The notes below the pieces were generated by a model that ran no database searches, was not told where the DNA came from, and saw only the letters and a program-made list of their open reading frames with translations. The position numbers and the translations under genes are program-made. From the NCBI RefSeq assembly GCF_025971925.1, contig NZ_JAPDHV010000003.1:1-64000 (forward strand): a stretch of 64,000 bases of DNA, in the 5' to 3' direction. Below, piece after piece: positions 40,913 to 48,449 of this stretch; within the stretch, counting starts at the first letter, position 1; every line of letters begins with the position of its first letter. Source of the DNA: Chryseobacterium oryctis. GTDB lineage: Bacteria > Bacteroidota > Bacteroidia > Flavobacteriales > Weeksellaceae.

Positions 40913-41737
40913 CTATTTTTTAAGTAAAACAATTTCAACCCTCCTATTTTTAGTTCGGTGGGCTTCAGTCTGTTCAGTATACACTATAGGATTGAGATGA
41001 CCTTGACCTGATGCTTTTATTCTCTTTGAATTAATTCCTTGTTTTTCAAGAAATTCTTTTATAGCATTAGCTCTTGTCCAAGACAGATTGAAGGTTCCCA
41101 AATCAAGGTCTTTCCCGTCAAAATTATCATAATCACAGCAAATATGCCCTTGTAATTCCACTTCCATCGTTGGATTATTTTTTAAAACTGTAACAAGCTG
41201 AGAAAGTACTTCATTTGCTTTGGGAAGCCATACATGCCGACCTCCTACAAAATTAACATTAGGTAAAGAAAAAGTATCTCTCACTTTCATTTCAGAAACT
41301 TCTTTACTGAAAAAACTAGGATAAACTTTTCTTGAAATCTTTTCCTTTGAATTGAATTCTTTATCAATAAATATATCTACTCTTCTGTTTTTTCCTCGAA
41401 ATTCTTCTGTACTGTTATCGTTTATTTGCTTTTCTTCTCCTAGCCCAACTACACTTTCCAACTTTATATTATTCCCTACTTTTGCTTGTAAATATTTCAG
41501 TACTACTTGTGCTCTGTTTTCGGATAATCTCTTATTATATGCTGAACTCCCCGTAGAATCACAATTTCCAAAAATTCTAAATCTCAAACTACTTTTTAAC
41601 TGAGACAAGCTATCCAGTTTTTTCTCGGATTCTTTACTAAGCTCATAATTATCATAAGCAAAATAAATAGAAGTGAGCATTTGTGCATTACAATTTACAC
41701 AACAGAAAATTATAATAAATACAATAAGAACTTTCAT
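40913..41737 (-). CDS. Exported protein with two OmpA-like domains
   Basis: 274 residues with a signal peptide (MKVLIVFIIIFCCVNCNAQ). Two OmpA C-terminal peptidoglycan-binding domains follow in tandem. The first (about 22-130) has SIYFAYDNYELSKESEKKLD, NKRLSENRAQVVLKYL and GKNRRVDI; the second (about 150-274) has GRHVWLPKANEVLSQLV, LSWTRANAIKEFLEKQGI and KNRRVEIVLLKK. There is no beta-barrel. It probably holds the envelope to peptidoglycan; the doubled domain could cross-link two strands. It is transcribed alone. Confidence 0.85.
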   Translation of the reverse strand: MKVLIVFIIIFCCVNCNAQMLTSIYFAYDNYELSKESEKKLDSLSQLKSSLRFRIFGNCDSTGSSAYNKRLSENRAQVVLKYLQAKVGNNIKLESVVGLGEEKQINDNSTEEFRGKNRRVDIFIDKEFNSKEKISRKVYPSFFSKEVSEMKVRDTFSLPNVNFVGGRHVWLPKANEVLSQLVTVLKNNPTMEVELQGHICCDYDNFDGKDLDLGTFNLSWTRANAIKEFLEKQGINSKRIKASGQGHLNPIVYTEQTEAHRTKNRRVEIVLLKK

Positions 41738-41821
41738 CGATTCTAAGTTTTCCTAAAAACGAAAAACAAAGAATTATAGTTTATAAAACAAAGAATTTTA
41801 ACTAAGAAAGTAATTTTTAAA

Positions 41822-41853
41822 AATCAATCCCACCACTTGAATTGGCGGGATTT
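41822..41853 (-). terminator. Terminator of the leucine-rich-repeat gene
   Basis: On the minus strand AATCCCGCCA pairs with TGGTGGGATT (one G-U pair) around a 7-base loop, followed by GATTTTT, 8 bases past the stop at 41860. Confidence 0.7.
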
Positions 41854-41859
41854 TTTATT

Positions 41860-43101
41860 TTAGTTTTTAATTCCCTTTTTAGAAATCATTTTATTAGAAT
41901 CAGTAGTAATTTTAATAAAGTAAGTACCTTTTACGATTGAAGAAGTATTTAACCTTGAACCATTACCTTTTAAAACAACTCTACCACTTTCATCATATAT
42001 TTCTACTTTTTTTATTTTTTCTTTAGAGTTTAAAATTAATTCATTTGAAAATGGATTGTTAAAACTAATTTCATTCTCTTTAGTTATTAGATTCTCGTTT
42101 GTATTTAAAGCTAAACCACAAGTGGAAGATACCACAGTATTTGTATATCCGTAGAAATTAACCAAATATTGCACAGAAGCAATTTCATTTACGTCACAGC
42201 AAATGAGTTGTAAAGCCGGAGTTTCTTGAAAATGAAAATCAAATAATTCAGATCCATTTTGGATATTTATCTTTGTCAGTAATGGGTTGTCTGCACATTC
42301 CAAAAACAGTAATAAAGGCTGATTACTAAAATCTAATTCTGTGTATAAATTTCCCATACAGCTTACTTCGTCTAGTTTTACTAAATCTGAAAAATCCCAA
42401 TTTGTTAATTTATTAAATGAACAATTCAACATTTCTAAATTGATACAACCAGTCATGTCAAGATTATTTAGTTTATTATTCCCAACAGATAGATTAGTTA
42501 AAGCTGTACAATTCTTTACATTAAGGCTCTCTAAAGAAGTCTCATAAATTGAATAATCAGCAAGGGAAGTACAACCTTCTAAGTTTATACTTTTAATAGT
42601 ATTATTATTAGAAGAAGTTACACCCATCACAAAGTTATCTCTAATTTCCAAAATAGTAAGTAACGGACAATAAGAAGCATCAACAGAAATCAAAGAATTA
42701 TGATAAGCATAGATTGATTTTAATTTACTTAAGCCATTTGCCTTAATATACTGAAGATTACTAAAAACATCTGGGGCTACAGGAGAAAGCGTTCCAACAG
42801 TACAATTTAATTCCTCTAAATTAGAAAATGGTCTCACATCAATCTCATTTATCAATGTACGTTGTGGAAATTTACTAGTAGAAATCTCCTTTATATTTAC
42901 AGCTTCTGTAATTTGTATTTCTCCATCTCCATTGAGATCTATTTTTGTAAAATTCCCTGCAAGATCTTTTGCATAAGTATTACTATAATCTGCATTTAGA
43001 AGAAATTGCTTAAAATAATTATCAGTAATAGTAATATTTTGGGAAAAAGATAATTGCGCTATTAAAAGAGAAATAGCAAAAAATAATTTTGTTTTTGTCA
43101 T
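41860..43101 (-). CDS. Leucine-rich-repeat protein with type IX secretion signal
   Basis: 413 residues with a signal peptide (MTKTKLFFAISLLIAQLSFSQ). An EF-hand-like loop (IDLNGDGEIQITEA) near 53-66 precedes irregular leucine-rich repeats (LEELNCTVGTL, LKSIYAYHNSLISVDASYCP, LTNLSVGNNKLNNLDMTGCI). The last 75 residues (FNNPFSNELILNSKEKIKKV, EIYDESGRVVLKG, GTYFIKITTDSNKMISKKGI) form a type A C-terminal sorting domain of the type IX secretion system. It is probably released or held at the cell surface. The ligand is unknown. Confidence 0.88.
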   Translation of the reverse strand: MTKTKLFFAISLLIAQLSFSQNITITDNYFKQFLLNADYSNTYAKDLAGNFTKIDLNGDGEIQITEAVNIKEISTSKFPQRTLINEIDVRPFSNLEELNCTVGTLSPVAPDVFSNLQYIKANGLSKLKSIYAYHNSLISVDASYCPLLTILEIRDNFVMGVTSSNNNTIKSINLEGCTSLADYSIYETSLESLNVKNCTALTNLSVGNNKLNNLDMTGCINLEMLNCSFNKLTNWDFSDLVKLDEVSCMGNLYTELDFSNQPLLLFLECADNPLLTKINIQNGSELFDFHFQETPALQLICCDVNEIASVQYLVNFYGYTNTVVSSTCGLALNTNENLITKENEISFNNPFSNELILNSKEKIKKVEIYDESGRVVLKGNGSRLNTSSIVKGTYFIKITTDSNKMISKKGIKN

Positions 43102-43231
43102 ATTGTTTTTTTGTTTTTTATCTAGATATAAATTCTTATTTGAAAATCACCATCTACTTTGTATGATAATATTAAAATACATTATTCCATAAAATAATTT
43201 AGTAAAATCCCAGAGAATGGATATTGGCAAC

Positions 43232-43336
43232 CTAAACAATACTATTGTTTCTGAAATTGGGGTCTAAAGAAATAGAGACCTTAGCATTAGCCGTTGAAAA
43301 TACTAATACTATTACAGTAGCAATAATTTTTTTCAT
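43232..43336 (-). CDS. Possible short exported peptide
   Basis: A 34-codon frame starting at ATG 43336. The first 19 residues (MKKIIATVIVLVFSTANAK) are a near-perfect signal peptide, and the remaining mature part is only about 16 residues (VSISLDPNFRNNSIV). The signal peptide suggests a real or once-real gene: either a small secreted peptide or the head of a decayed secreted-protein gene. No recognisable family. Confidence 0.35.
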   Translation of the reverse strand: MKKIIATVIVLVFSTANAKVSISLDPNFRNNSIV

Positions 43337-43392
43337 AAAATATATATGTGTTTTTCTATGGCAAAGTTAGCAACAAATCCTCTTAAAACAAT

Positions 43393-43420
43393 AAAAAACG
43401 AACAATCATGTTCGTTTTTT
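43393..43420 (-). terminator. Terminator of lysS
   Basis: AAAAAACGAACA and TGTTCGTTTTTT form a 12-base-pair stem with a 4-base loop and T-tracts on both strands, about 25 bases past the lysS stop. Confidence 0.88.
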
Positions 43421-43445
43421 ATTTATATTAAAAATAAATTCTAGT

Positions 43446-45143
43446 TTAAACTAACTTCATCAAAAGATTTTCGTCAATTTTCTCAACTTTCACTAAGTTA
43501 GCTTTCGTTAGAGTTTTAGAAGCTTTATCCCACTTCTTACCCGAAAGTTTAGATTGTTCTTTTACCGTTGCTAAAGCAATTTGCTCACCCGATTTTAAGA
43601 TTTCAAGAATGATTTTCTCATCTTCTCCTAATTCAATTTGAGGAGTTGCTTTTTCTGGCTTCATTTGAGGGAAGAACAATACTTCCTGAATAGATGCATT
43701 ATTTGTCAAGAACATGATTAATCTGTCCATTCCGATTCCTAATCCTGAAGTCGGAGGCATACCGTATTCAAGTGCTCTCAAGAAATCTTCATCAATAAAC
43801 TGTCCTGCTTCATCATCTCCTTTTTCAGATAATCTCAACTGCTCTTCAAAACGCTCTCTCTGGTCAATCGGGTCATTAAGCTCAGAATACGCATTGGCAA
43901 TTTCTTTTCCGCAAACCATTAATTCGAAACGTTCTGTAAGACCTTCTTTACTTCTATGTTTTTTAGTAAGTGGAGACATTTCAATCGGGTAGTCTGTAAT
44001 GAAGGTTGGCTGAATGAAGTTTCCTTCACATTTTTCACCAAAAATTTCATCAATCAATTTACCTTTACCCATTGTCTCGTTTACTTCAACACCGATAGAT
44101 TTAGCAAAATCAAACAATTCTTGTTCAGTTTTTCCTGTAATATCATATCCTGTAAACTTCTGAATAGCCTCCGTCATTGAAACTCTTGGATATGGAGCTT
44201 TGAAATCAATTTCATGTTCTCCGAATTTCGCTTTTGTAGTTCCGTTCACTTGTGTAGCACAGAATTCTAAAAGTTTTTCAGTGAAATCCATCATCCAATT
44301 GTAATCTTTGTAAGCTACATAGATTTCCATAGCTGTGAATTCAGGGTTGTGAGTTCTGTCCATTCCTTCATTTCTGAAGTTTTTTGAGAATTCATAAACT
44401 CCGTCAAAACCACCAACAATTAGTCTTTTTAAATATAATTCGTTCGCTATTCTTAAATATAACGGAATATCTAAAGCATTGTGATGCGTAATAAAAGGTC
44501 TTGCAGCCGCTCCACCAGGAATTGACTGTAAGATAGGAGTTTCAACCTCGAAATATCCGGCATCATTAAAGAAATTTCTCATTGCATTGAACAATTTTGT
44601 TCTTTTCACAAAAATTTCTTTAACTTGAGGATTAACCGTTAAATCTACATAACGCTGTCTATATCTTAGTTCTGGATCATTAAAAGCATCATGCACTACT
44701 CCGTTTTCATCGGTTTTTGCCTGAGGAAGCGGACGTAATGTTTTTGTAAGCAGGGTAAAATTTTTAACTAAAACAGTTTTCTCACCCACCTGAGTTGTAA
44801 ACAATTCTCCTTCAATCCCAATGATATCACCAATATCTAAAAGATGCTTGTAAACCTCATTATATAAAGTTTTGTCCTCTCCTGTACAAATCTCATCTCT
44901 GTTAAAGTACACCTGAATTCTACCTGTAGAATCCTGCAATTCAGCAAAAGAAGCCTTACCTTGAATTCTGCGCGACATCAACCTACCGGCAATCTTTACC
45001 TGTTTACTTTCAGAAAAATCCTGTTTTATAGACGCTGTAGTATCTGTAATTTTATATTCATCTGCAGGGAAAGCATTGATTCCCATTTCAACAAGCTTAT
45101 TAAGCTTTTCTCTTCTAATGATTTCTTGTTCTGATAATTGCAT
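43446..45143 (-). CDS. lysS: Lysine-tRNA ligase, class II
   Basis: 565 residues, cytoplasmic. The N-terminal OB fold (KIAGRLMSRRIQGKASFAEL) binds the anticodon. The class II core has motif 2 (FRNEGMDRTHNPEFTAMEIY) and motif 3 (GLGIGMDRLIMFLTN). After the usual end (EVLFFPQMKPE), about 65 extra residues (GEDEKIILEILKSGEQIALA ... KLSGKKWDKASKTLTKANLV) form a helix-rich, possibly winged-helix, tail. The Escherichia coli enzyme ends near 505. The tail seems to be a flavobacterial feature. Confidence 0.95.
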   Translation of the reverse strand: MQLSEQEIIRREKLNKLVEMGINAFPADEYKITDTTASIKQDFSESKQVKIAGRLMSRRIQGKASFAELQDSTGRIQVYFNRDEICTGEDKTLYNEVYKHLLDIGDIIGIEGELFTTQVGEKTVLVKNFTLLTKTLRPLPQAKTDENGVVHDAFNDPELRYRQRYVDLTVNPQVKEIFVKRTKLFNAMRNFFNDAGYFEVETPILQSIPGGAAARPFITHHNALDIPLYLRIANELYLKRLIVGGFDGVYEFSKNFRNEGMDRTHNPEFTAMEIYVAYKDYNWMMDFTEKLLEFCATQVNGTTKAKFGEHEIDFKAPYPRVSMTEAIQKFTGYDITGKTEQELFDFAKSIGVEVNETMGKGKLIDEIFGEKCEGNFIQPTFITDYPIEMSPLTKKHRSKEGLTERFELMVCGKEIANAYSELNDPIDQRERFEEQLRLSEKGDDEAGQFIDEDFLRALEYGMPPTSGLGIGMDRLIMFLTNNASIQEVLFFPQMKPEKATPQIELGEDEKIILEILKSGEQIALATVKEQSKLSGKKWDKASKTLTKANLVKVEKIDENLLMKLV

Positions 45144-45186
45144 TTCTTATTTTTCTAAAAGCGTACAAATTTAAGGATTTTCAAAT

Positions 45187-45215
45187 AAAAAAAGACAGCA
45201 GATTCTGCTGTCTTT
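45187..45215 (-). terminator. Terminator of the cytochrome c gene
   Basis: AAAGACAGCAG and CTGCTGTCTTT form an 11-base-pair stem with a 3-base loop, followed on the minus strand by T-runs, 22 bases past the stop at 45238. Confidence 0.88.
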
Positions 45216-45237
45216 CAAAATATTTCTTTTTTGAGAT

Positions 45238-45606
45238 TTACTTTTTCATTGATAGAATATACTCTACCATTTTTTTTGCTTCTTCTTTAGACAGACCAGG
45301 GTGTGATTGCATTGGTACACTTCCCCAAACACCGCTCCCTCCTTCAATTATCTTTGATGCCAATAATTCAATATCTTTTTCAGAATATTTATTGGCAATT
45401 TCTTTATAAGAAGGACCTATTAATCGTTCAGTATCTGAATGACAACCTGTACAATCCAATGACTCTATCATTTCCTTCCCTGTCATATTAACAGGTGCGG
45501 AATTAGAAATTTCTGTGGAAGAAGAAGACTCAACGGATGTATTTTCTTTTTTAGAGCATGACAGAGCCAACAGTCCAATACATCCTGCTAAAATTAGCTT
45601 TTTCAT
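45238..45606 (-). CDS. Lipid-anchored monoheme cytochrome c
   Basis: 122 residues with a lipoprotein signal (IGLLALSC, Cys17) and a Ser/Glu linker. The heme site is CTGCH (52-56), and the distal ligand is probably Met99 in SVPMQSHP. The order and length match small class I cytochromes of the c551/c552 type. It would carry electrons in the periplasm. Its ATG overlaps the stop of the small lipoprotein gene upstream (TAATG), so the two are translated together. Confidence 0.92.
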   Translation of the reverse strand: MKKLILAGCIGLLALSCSKKENTSVESSSSTEISNSAPVNMTGKEMIESLDCTGCHSDTERLIGPSYKEIANKYSEKDIELLASKIIEGGSGVWGSVPMQSHPGLSKEEAKKMVEYILSMKK

Positions 45607-45815
45607 TATTTAGTAGCTGTAGAATCCGTTTTAGCAGCTTCAGGAGCTGGTGCAGCAACAGTTTCAGCTGGTTTAGCAGATGCAGAATCTACAACTGTAG
45701 CCACTTCTGGTTCTTCAAGCATAGTGTTACTATCTTGTAAAGAATGATCATTTTTTTTAGAGCAACTTACTGCCAATACACTTCCGATAAATGCTATTGC
45801 TAATACTTTTTTCAT
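45606..45815 (-). CDS. Small Ala/Pro-rich lipoprotein
   Basis: 69 residues: a lipoprotein signal (IGSVLAVSC, Cys18) and a mature tail of low complexity (ETVAAPAPEAAKTDSTATK), with no fold visible. Its stop overlaps the start of the cytochrome c gene by one base, so it is probably a real gene and not a chance frame. A tether or assembly aid for the cytochrome is possible, but not shown by sequence. Confidence 0.7.
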   Translation of the reverse strand: MKKVLAIAFIGSVLAVSCSKKNDHSLQDSNTMLEEPEVATVVDSASAKPAETVAAPAPEAAKTDSTATK

Positions 45816-46189
45816 TGTTTTCTAAATTTGCTGACAAAAATATAAAAAATAAATTTTTAAACTGTTTCCATTTGTTCTTTTTTAATCAAAATTCAAATAT
45901 TTCCCATTTAAATCTGATTATACTTAAAATGATGTTTTACATCTAAATATATGATCTTTAATATATAAACCCTTTTTTCAATAGCAATTTCTTTAATTTA
46001 CCAATGGAAAATATCATCAGAATACCTCTCGGATAGCTGTCTTTTCTCTTAATCTACCATGACAAACCAGATTATGAAGCAAAAAAAGACTGAACTAAAA
46101 AATGAGTTTAATAAACTTAAAGAATAATGATTTTTGAAAATTTTCTTTAAATTTCACCGACTTTTTATCTTTATTTTAAAAAAATGTTC
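45816..46189. other. Divergent intergenic region upstream of the trp leader
   Basis: About 370 AT-rich bases. It should hold the minus-strand promoter for the lipoprotein/cytochrome pair and the upstream part of the trp promoter. A 22-codon frame at 46059-46127 has no signal or family and is not called. No repeats or RNA genes seen. Confidence 0.5.
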
Positions 46190-46197
46190 TACATTTG
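46190..46197 (+). promoter_or_regulatory. trp operon promoter, -7 element
   Basis: TACATTTG matches TAnnTTTG exactly. The -33 region (about 46165) is T-rich but lacks a clear TTTG. Transcription would start near 46200, only a couple of bases before the first ATG of the leader peptide, so the message may be almost leaderless or translation may begin at the next ATG (46211). Confidence 0.65.
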
Positions 46198-46201
46198 TCC
46201 C

Positions 46202-46279
46202 ATGTTTAATATGACTAACAACAATTGGTGGTGGCTTTCAAACTCTTCGTCGGGTCTGAAACTATTGTCATGTTGTTAA
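46202..46279 (+). CDS. trpL: trp leader peptide with three consecutive Trp codons
   Basis: A 25-codon frame (MFNMTNNNWWWLSNSSSG, then seven more residues ending in CC) that ends 95 bases before trpE. Codons 9-11 are TGG TGG TGG; Trp is rare, so three in a row directly before a trp operon is strong evidence for ribosome-mediated attenuation. A second ATG at codon 4 could be the true start. A terminator hairpin with a T-tract lies between it and trpE. The Trp codons sense charged tRNA-Trp: when it is scarce, the ribosome stalls and transcription reads through. Confidence 0.88.
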   Translation: MFNMTNNNWWWLSNSSSGLKLLSCC

Positions 46280-46344
46280 TTTGCAACAGGAATAATTTAA
46301 AAAATATACAGAGACTTTGACGAATACCGTTGAAGTCTTTTTTT
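46247..46344 (+). promoter_or_regulatory. trp attenuator: antiterminator segment and terminator
   Basis: The terminator arms are 46312-46322 and 46328-46338, an 11-base-pair stem with two G-U pairs, a 5-base loop and seven T to 46344. A leader segment in codons 16-19 (TCGTCGGGTCT, 46247-46257) can pair with the 5' terminator arm (AGACTTTGACGA, 46312-46323), so it can act as an antiterminator. A ribosome stalled on the Trp codons would stop just short of this segment and leave it free. The leader stop codon lies about 20 bases downstream of it, so masking by the terminating ribosome is less certain than in the enterobacterial model. Confidence 0.75.
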
Positions 46345-46374
46345 ATTTAAAAATCACAAAAAATAAAATTACAA

Positions 46375-47799
46375 ATGTTCAATAAGAAGATAAAAATTAA
46401 AACTATTTCAAAAAAAACATTGGGAGATCTTCAAACTCCAATGAATATTTATTTGCAGGTTCGTGACAAATTCAGAGATACCATTCTCTTGGAAAGTTCG
46501 GATTCAAAAAACATTGATAACAATTTCTCCTTCATCGCCATAAACGCTATTGCAGGAATTGAAATCAAAAACCTGAATGAATTTGAAATCAAAATGCCTA
46601 AAGCCGAACCTGTAAAGCAATTTATAATGGATCACAAAATATCAGATATTTTTGAACATTTTTCTAATATTTTTCAATGTGAAAAAACCAATGATCCTAT
46701 AGAAGAAACTGCACAAAGTCTTTTCGGATATACAAGTTTTGAGGCCGTTCAGTTTTTTGAAAACATAAAATTCAAACCTCAAAGCACTGAAGTTGAAATC
46801 CCAATTCTTCGTTACAGATTATATCAATATGTAATTGCACTCAATCATTACAACGATGAAATGCATATCATCGAAAATCAAATAGAGGGCATAAAATCTG
46901 AATTATATTTATTAGAAAATCTCATCAAGAATAAAACATCTGTCGTATATCCTTTTGAAAAAAACGAAAAAGAGACCTCAAACATCACAGATGATGAATA
47001 TATAGAATTAGTAAAAACAGCTCAAAAACATTGTATGAGAGGAGATGTTTTTCAATTGGTTTTGAGCAGAAGGTTTCAGCAAAAATTCACAGGAGATGAA
47101 TTCAATGTATATCGTGCATTGAGAAATATCAATCCTTCACCCTATTTATTCTTCTTTGATTATGGAAATTACAGATTATTCGGTTCAAGTCCTGAAAGTC
47201 AGCTAATTATCAAAAACAACAAAGCTATCATACATCCTATTGCAGGAACTTTCAAAAGAACAGGAAATTTTGATACAGATTTACAATCAATTGAAGAATT
47301 AAAAACCGACCCGAAAGAAAATGCAGAACATACCATGTTGGTAGATTTGGCAAGAAATGATTTAGGAAAATTAGGAAAAAATGTGACGGTAACAAAGCTC
47401 AAAGAAATACAACTTTTCTCTCATGTCATTCACATGGTAAGTGAAGTTACGGCAGATTTGCCTGAAAAAATAAACCCTCTCGAAGTCGTTGCAGCTACTT
47501 TCCCGCAAGGAACTTTAAGCGGAGCTCCTAAATACAGAGCTTTGGAACTTATTAATCAATATGAAAAAGATTCCAGAGGTTATTATGGCGGATGCATAGG
47601 AATGATTGGGCTAAACGGAACTTGCAATCAGGCAATTATGATTCGAACTTTCTTAAGCAAAAACAATACATTATATTATCAGGCTGGAGCTGGTTTGGTG
47701 GCAAAATCAAATCCTGAAAATGAATTGCAGGAAGTTAATAATAAACTAAACGCCCTCAAAAAAGCCGTTGAAAAAGCTGAAAAACTATCTGAAAATTAA
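46375..47799 (+). CDS. trpE: Anthranilate synthase component I
   Basis: Makes anthranilate from chorismate, the first step of tryptophan synthesis. 474 residues. The N-terminal LLESSD motif (near 38-43) is the Trp feedback site, so the enzyme is probably inhibited by tryptophan as well as attenuated. The chorismate-binding core has QLVLSRRFQQKF, GSSPESQL, PIAGTFKRTG, ENAEHTMLVDLARNDLG and GTLSGAPKYRALELI. It is the first gene of the operon, after the attenuator. Confidence 0.96.
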   Translation: MFNKKIKIKTISKKTLGDLQTPMNIYLQVRDKFRDTILLESSDSKNIDNNFSFIAINAIAGIEIKNLNEFEIKMPKAEPVKQFIMDHKISDIFEHFSNIFQCEKTNDPIEETAQSLFGYTSFEAVQFFENIKFKPQSTEVEIPILRYRLYQYVIALNHYNDEMHIIENQIEGIKSELYLLENLIKNKTSVVYPFEKNEKETSNITDDEYIELVKTAQKHCMRGDVFQLVLSRRFQQKFTGDEFNVYRALRNINPSPYLFFFDYGNYRLFGSSPESQLIIKNNKAIIHPIAGTFKRTGNFDTDLQSIEELKTDPKENAEHTMLVDLARNDLGKLGKNVTVTKLKEIQLFSHVIHMVSEVTADLPEKINPLEVVAATFPQGTLSGAPKYRALELINQYEKDSRGYYGGCIGMIGLNGTCNQAIMIRTFLSKNNTLYYQAGAGLVAKSNPENELQEVNNKLNALKKAVEKAEKLSEN

Positions 47800-47817
47800 T
47801 TATTAAAATTGAAAAAA

Positions 47818-48411
47818 ATGAGCAACAATATAAAAACTGACACAAACATTCTAGTATTTGATAATTATGACAGTTTCACCTACAATCTTGTACAAATCAT
47901 AGAAAGAATTCTCAATAAAAAAGTTGATGTTGTAAGAAATGATGAAATAACATTAGAAGAAATCGAAAAATACGATAAAATTATTCTTTCTCCCGGTCCT
48001 GGAATACCTGAAGAAGCAGGTATATTATTAGATGTAATTAAAAAATATACTTCTACTAAAAGTATTCTTGGTGTTTGTCTTGGCCAACAAGCCATTGCTG
48101 AAGCCTTTGGAGGAAGCCTTATTAATCTTTCTGAAATTTTTCACGGAGTTGCAACTTCCGCAGAATTAGTAAAAAATGACACGAAACTTTTCAAAAATCT
48201 TTCAAGCGGTCTGGAAGTCGGACGATATCATAGTTGGGCAGTAAATCCTAAAAATTTCCCTGATGAATTGGAAATTACAGCAGTTGATAAAGACGGAATG
48301 ATCATGGCTTTACAACACAAAAAATACGATGTACACGGCGTTCAGTTCCATCCGGAAAGTATTTTAACACCTGATGGAGAAACTATTATCAAAAACTTTC
48401 TTTTAAATTGA
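47818..48411 (+). CDS. trpG: Anthranilate synthase component II (glutamine amidotransferase)
   Basis: Provides ammonia from glutamine to TrpE. I chose ATG 47818 (MSNNIKTDTNILVFDNYDSF); a TTG three codons upstream also opens the frame. 197 residues with the class I glutaminase signature GVCLGQQAIAEAFGG (Cys nucleophile), and HGVQFHPESI with the catalytic His-Glu pair. A separate chain, not fused to TrpD as in some enterobacteria. Confidence 0.95.
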   Translation: MSNNIKTDTNILVFDNYDSFTYNLVQIIERILNKKVDVVRNDEITLEEIEKYDKIILSPGPGIPEEAGILLDVIKKYTSTKSILGVCLGQQAIAEAFGGSLINLSEIFHGVATSAELVKNDTKLFKNLSSGLEVGRYHSWAVNPKNFPDELEITAVDKDGMIMALQHKKYDVHGVQFHPESILTPDGETIIKNFLLN

Positions 48412-48449
48412 AAACAACAGAAATTATTTCAACACCAAAATCTCCACAA

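Larger units (their letters stand above)
43102..43445. other. Intergenic region between lysS and the leucine-rich-repeat gene
   Basis: 344 bases, AT-rich. It holds the possible 34-codon peptide at 43232-43336, the lysS terminator at 43393-43420 and, near 43102, the presumed minus-strand promoter of the leucine-rich-repeat gene. Nothing else is seen. Confidence 0.5.

Noticed and set aside
46059..46127. A 22-codon frame upstream of the trp leader
   Set aside because: Lys-rich and short, without a signal, family or promoter; expected by chance in AT-rich DNA.
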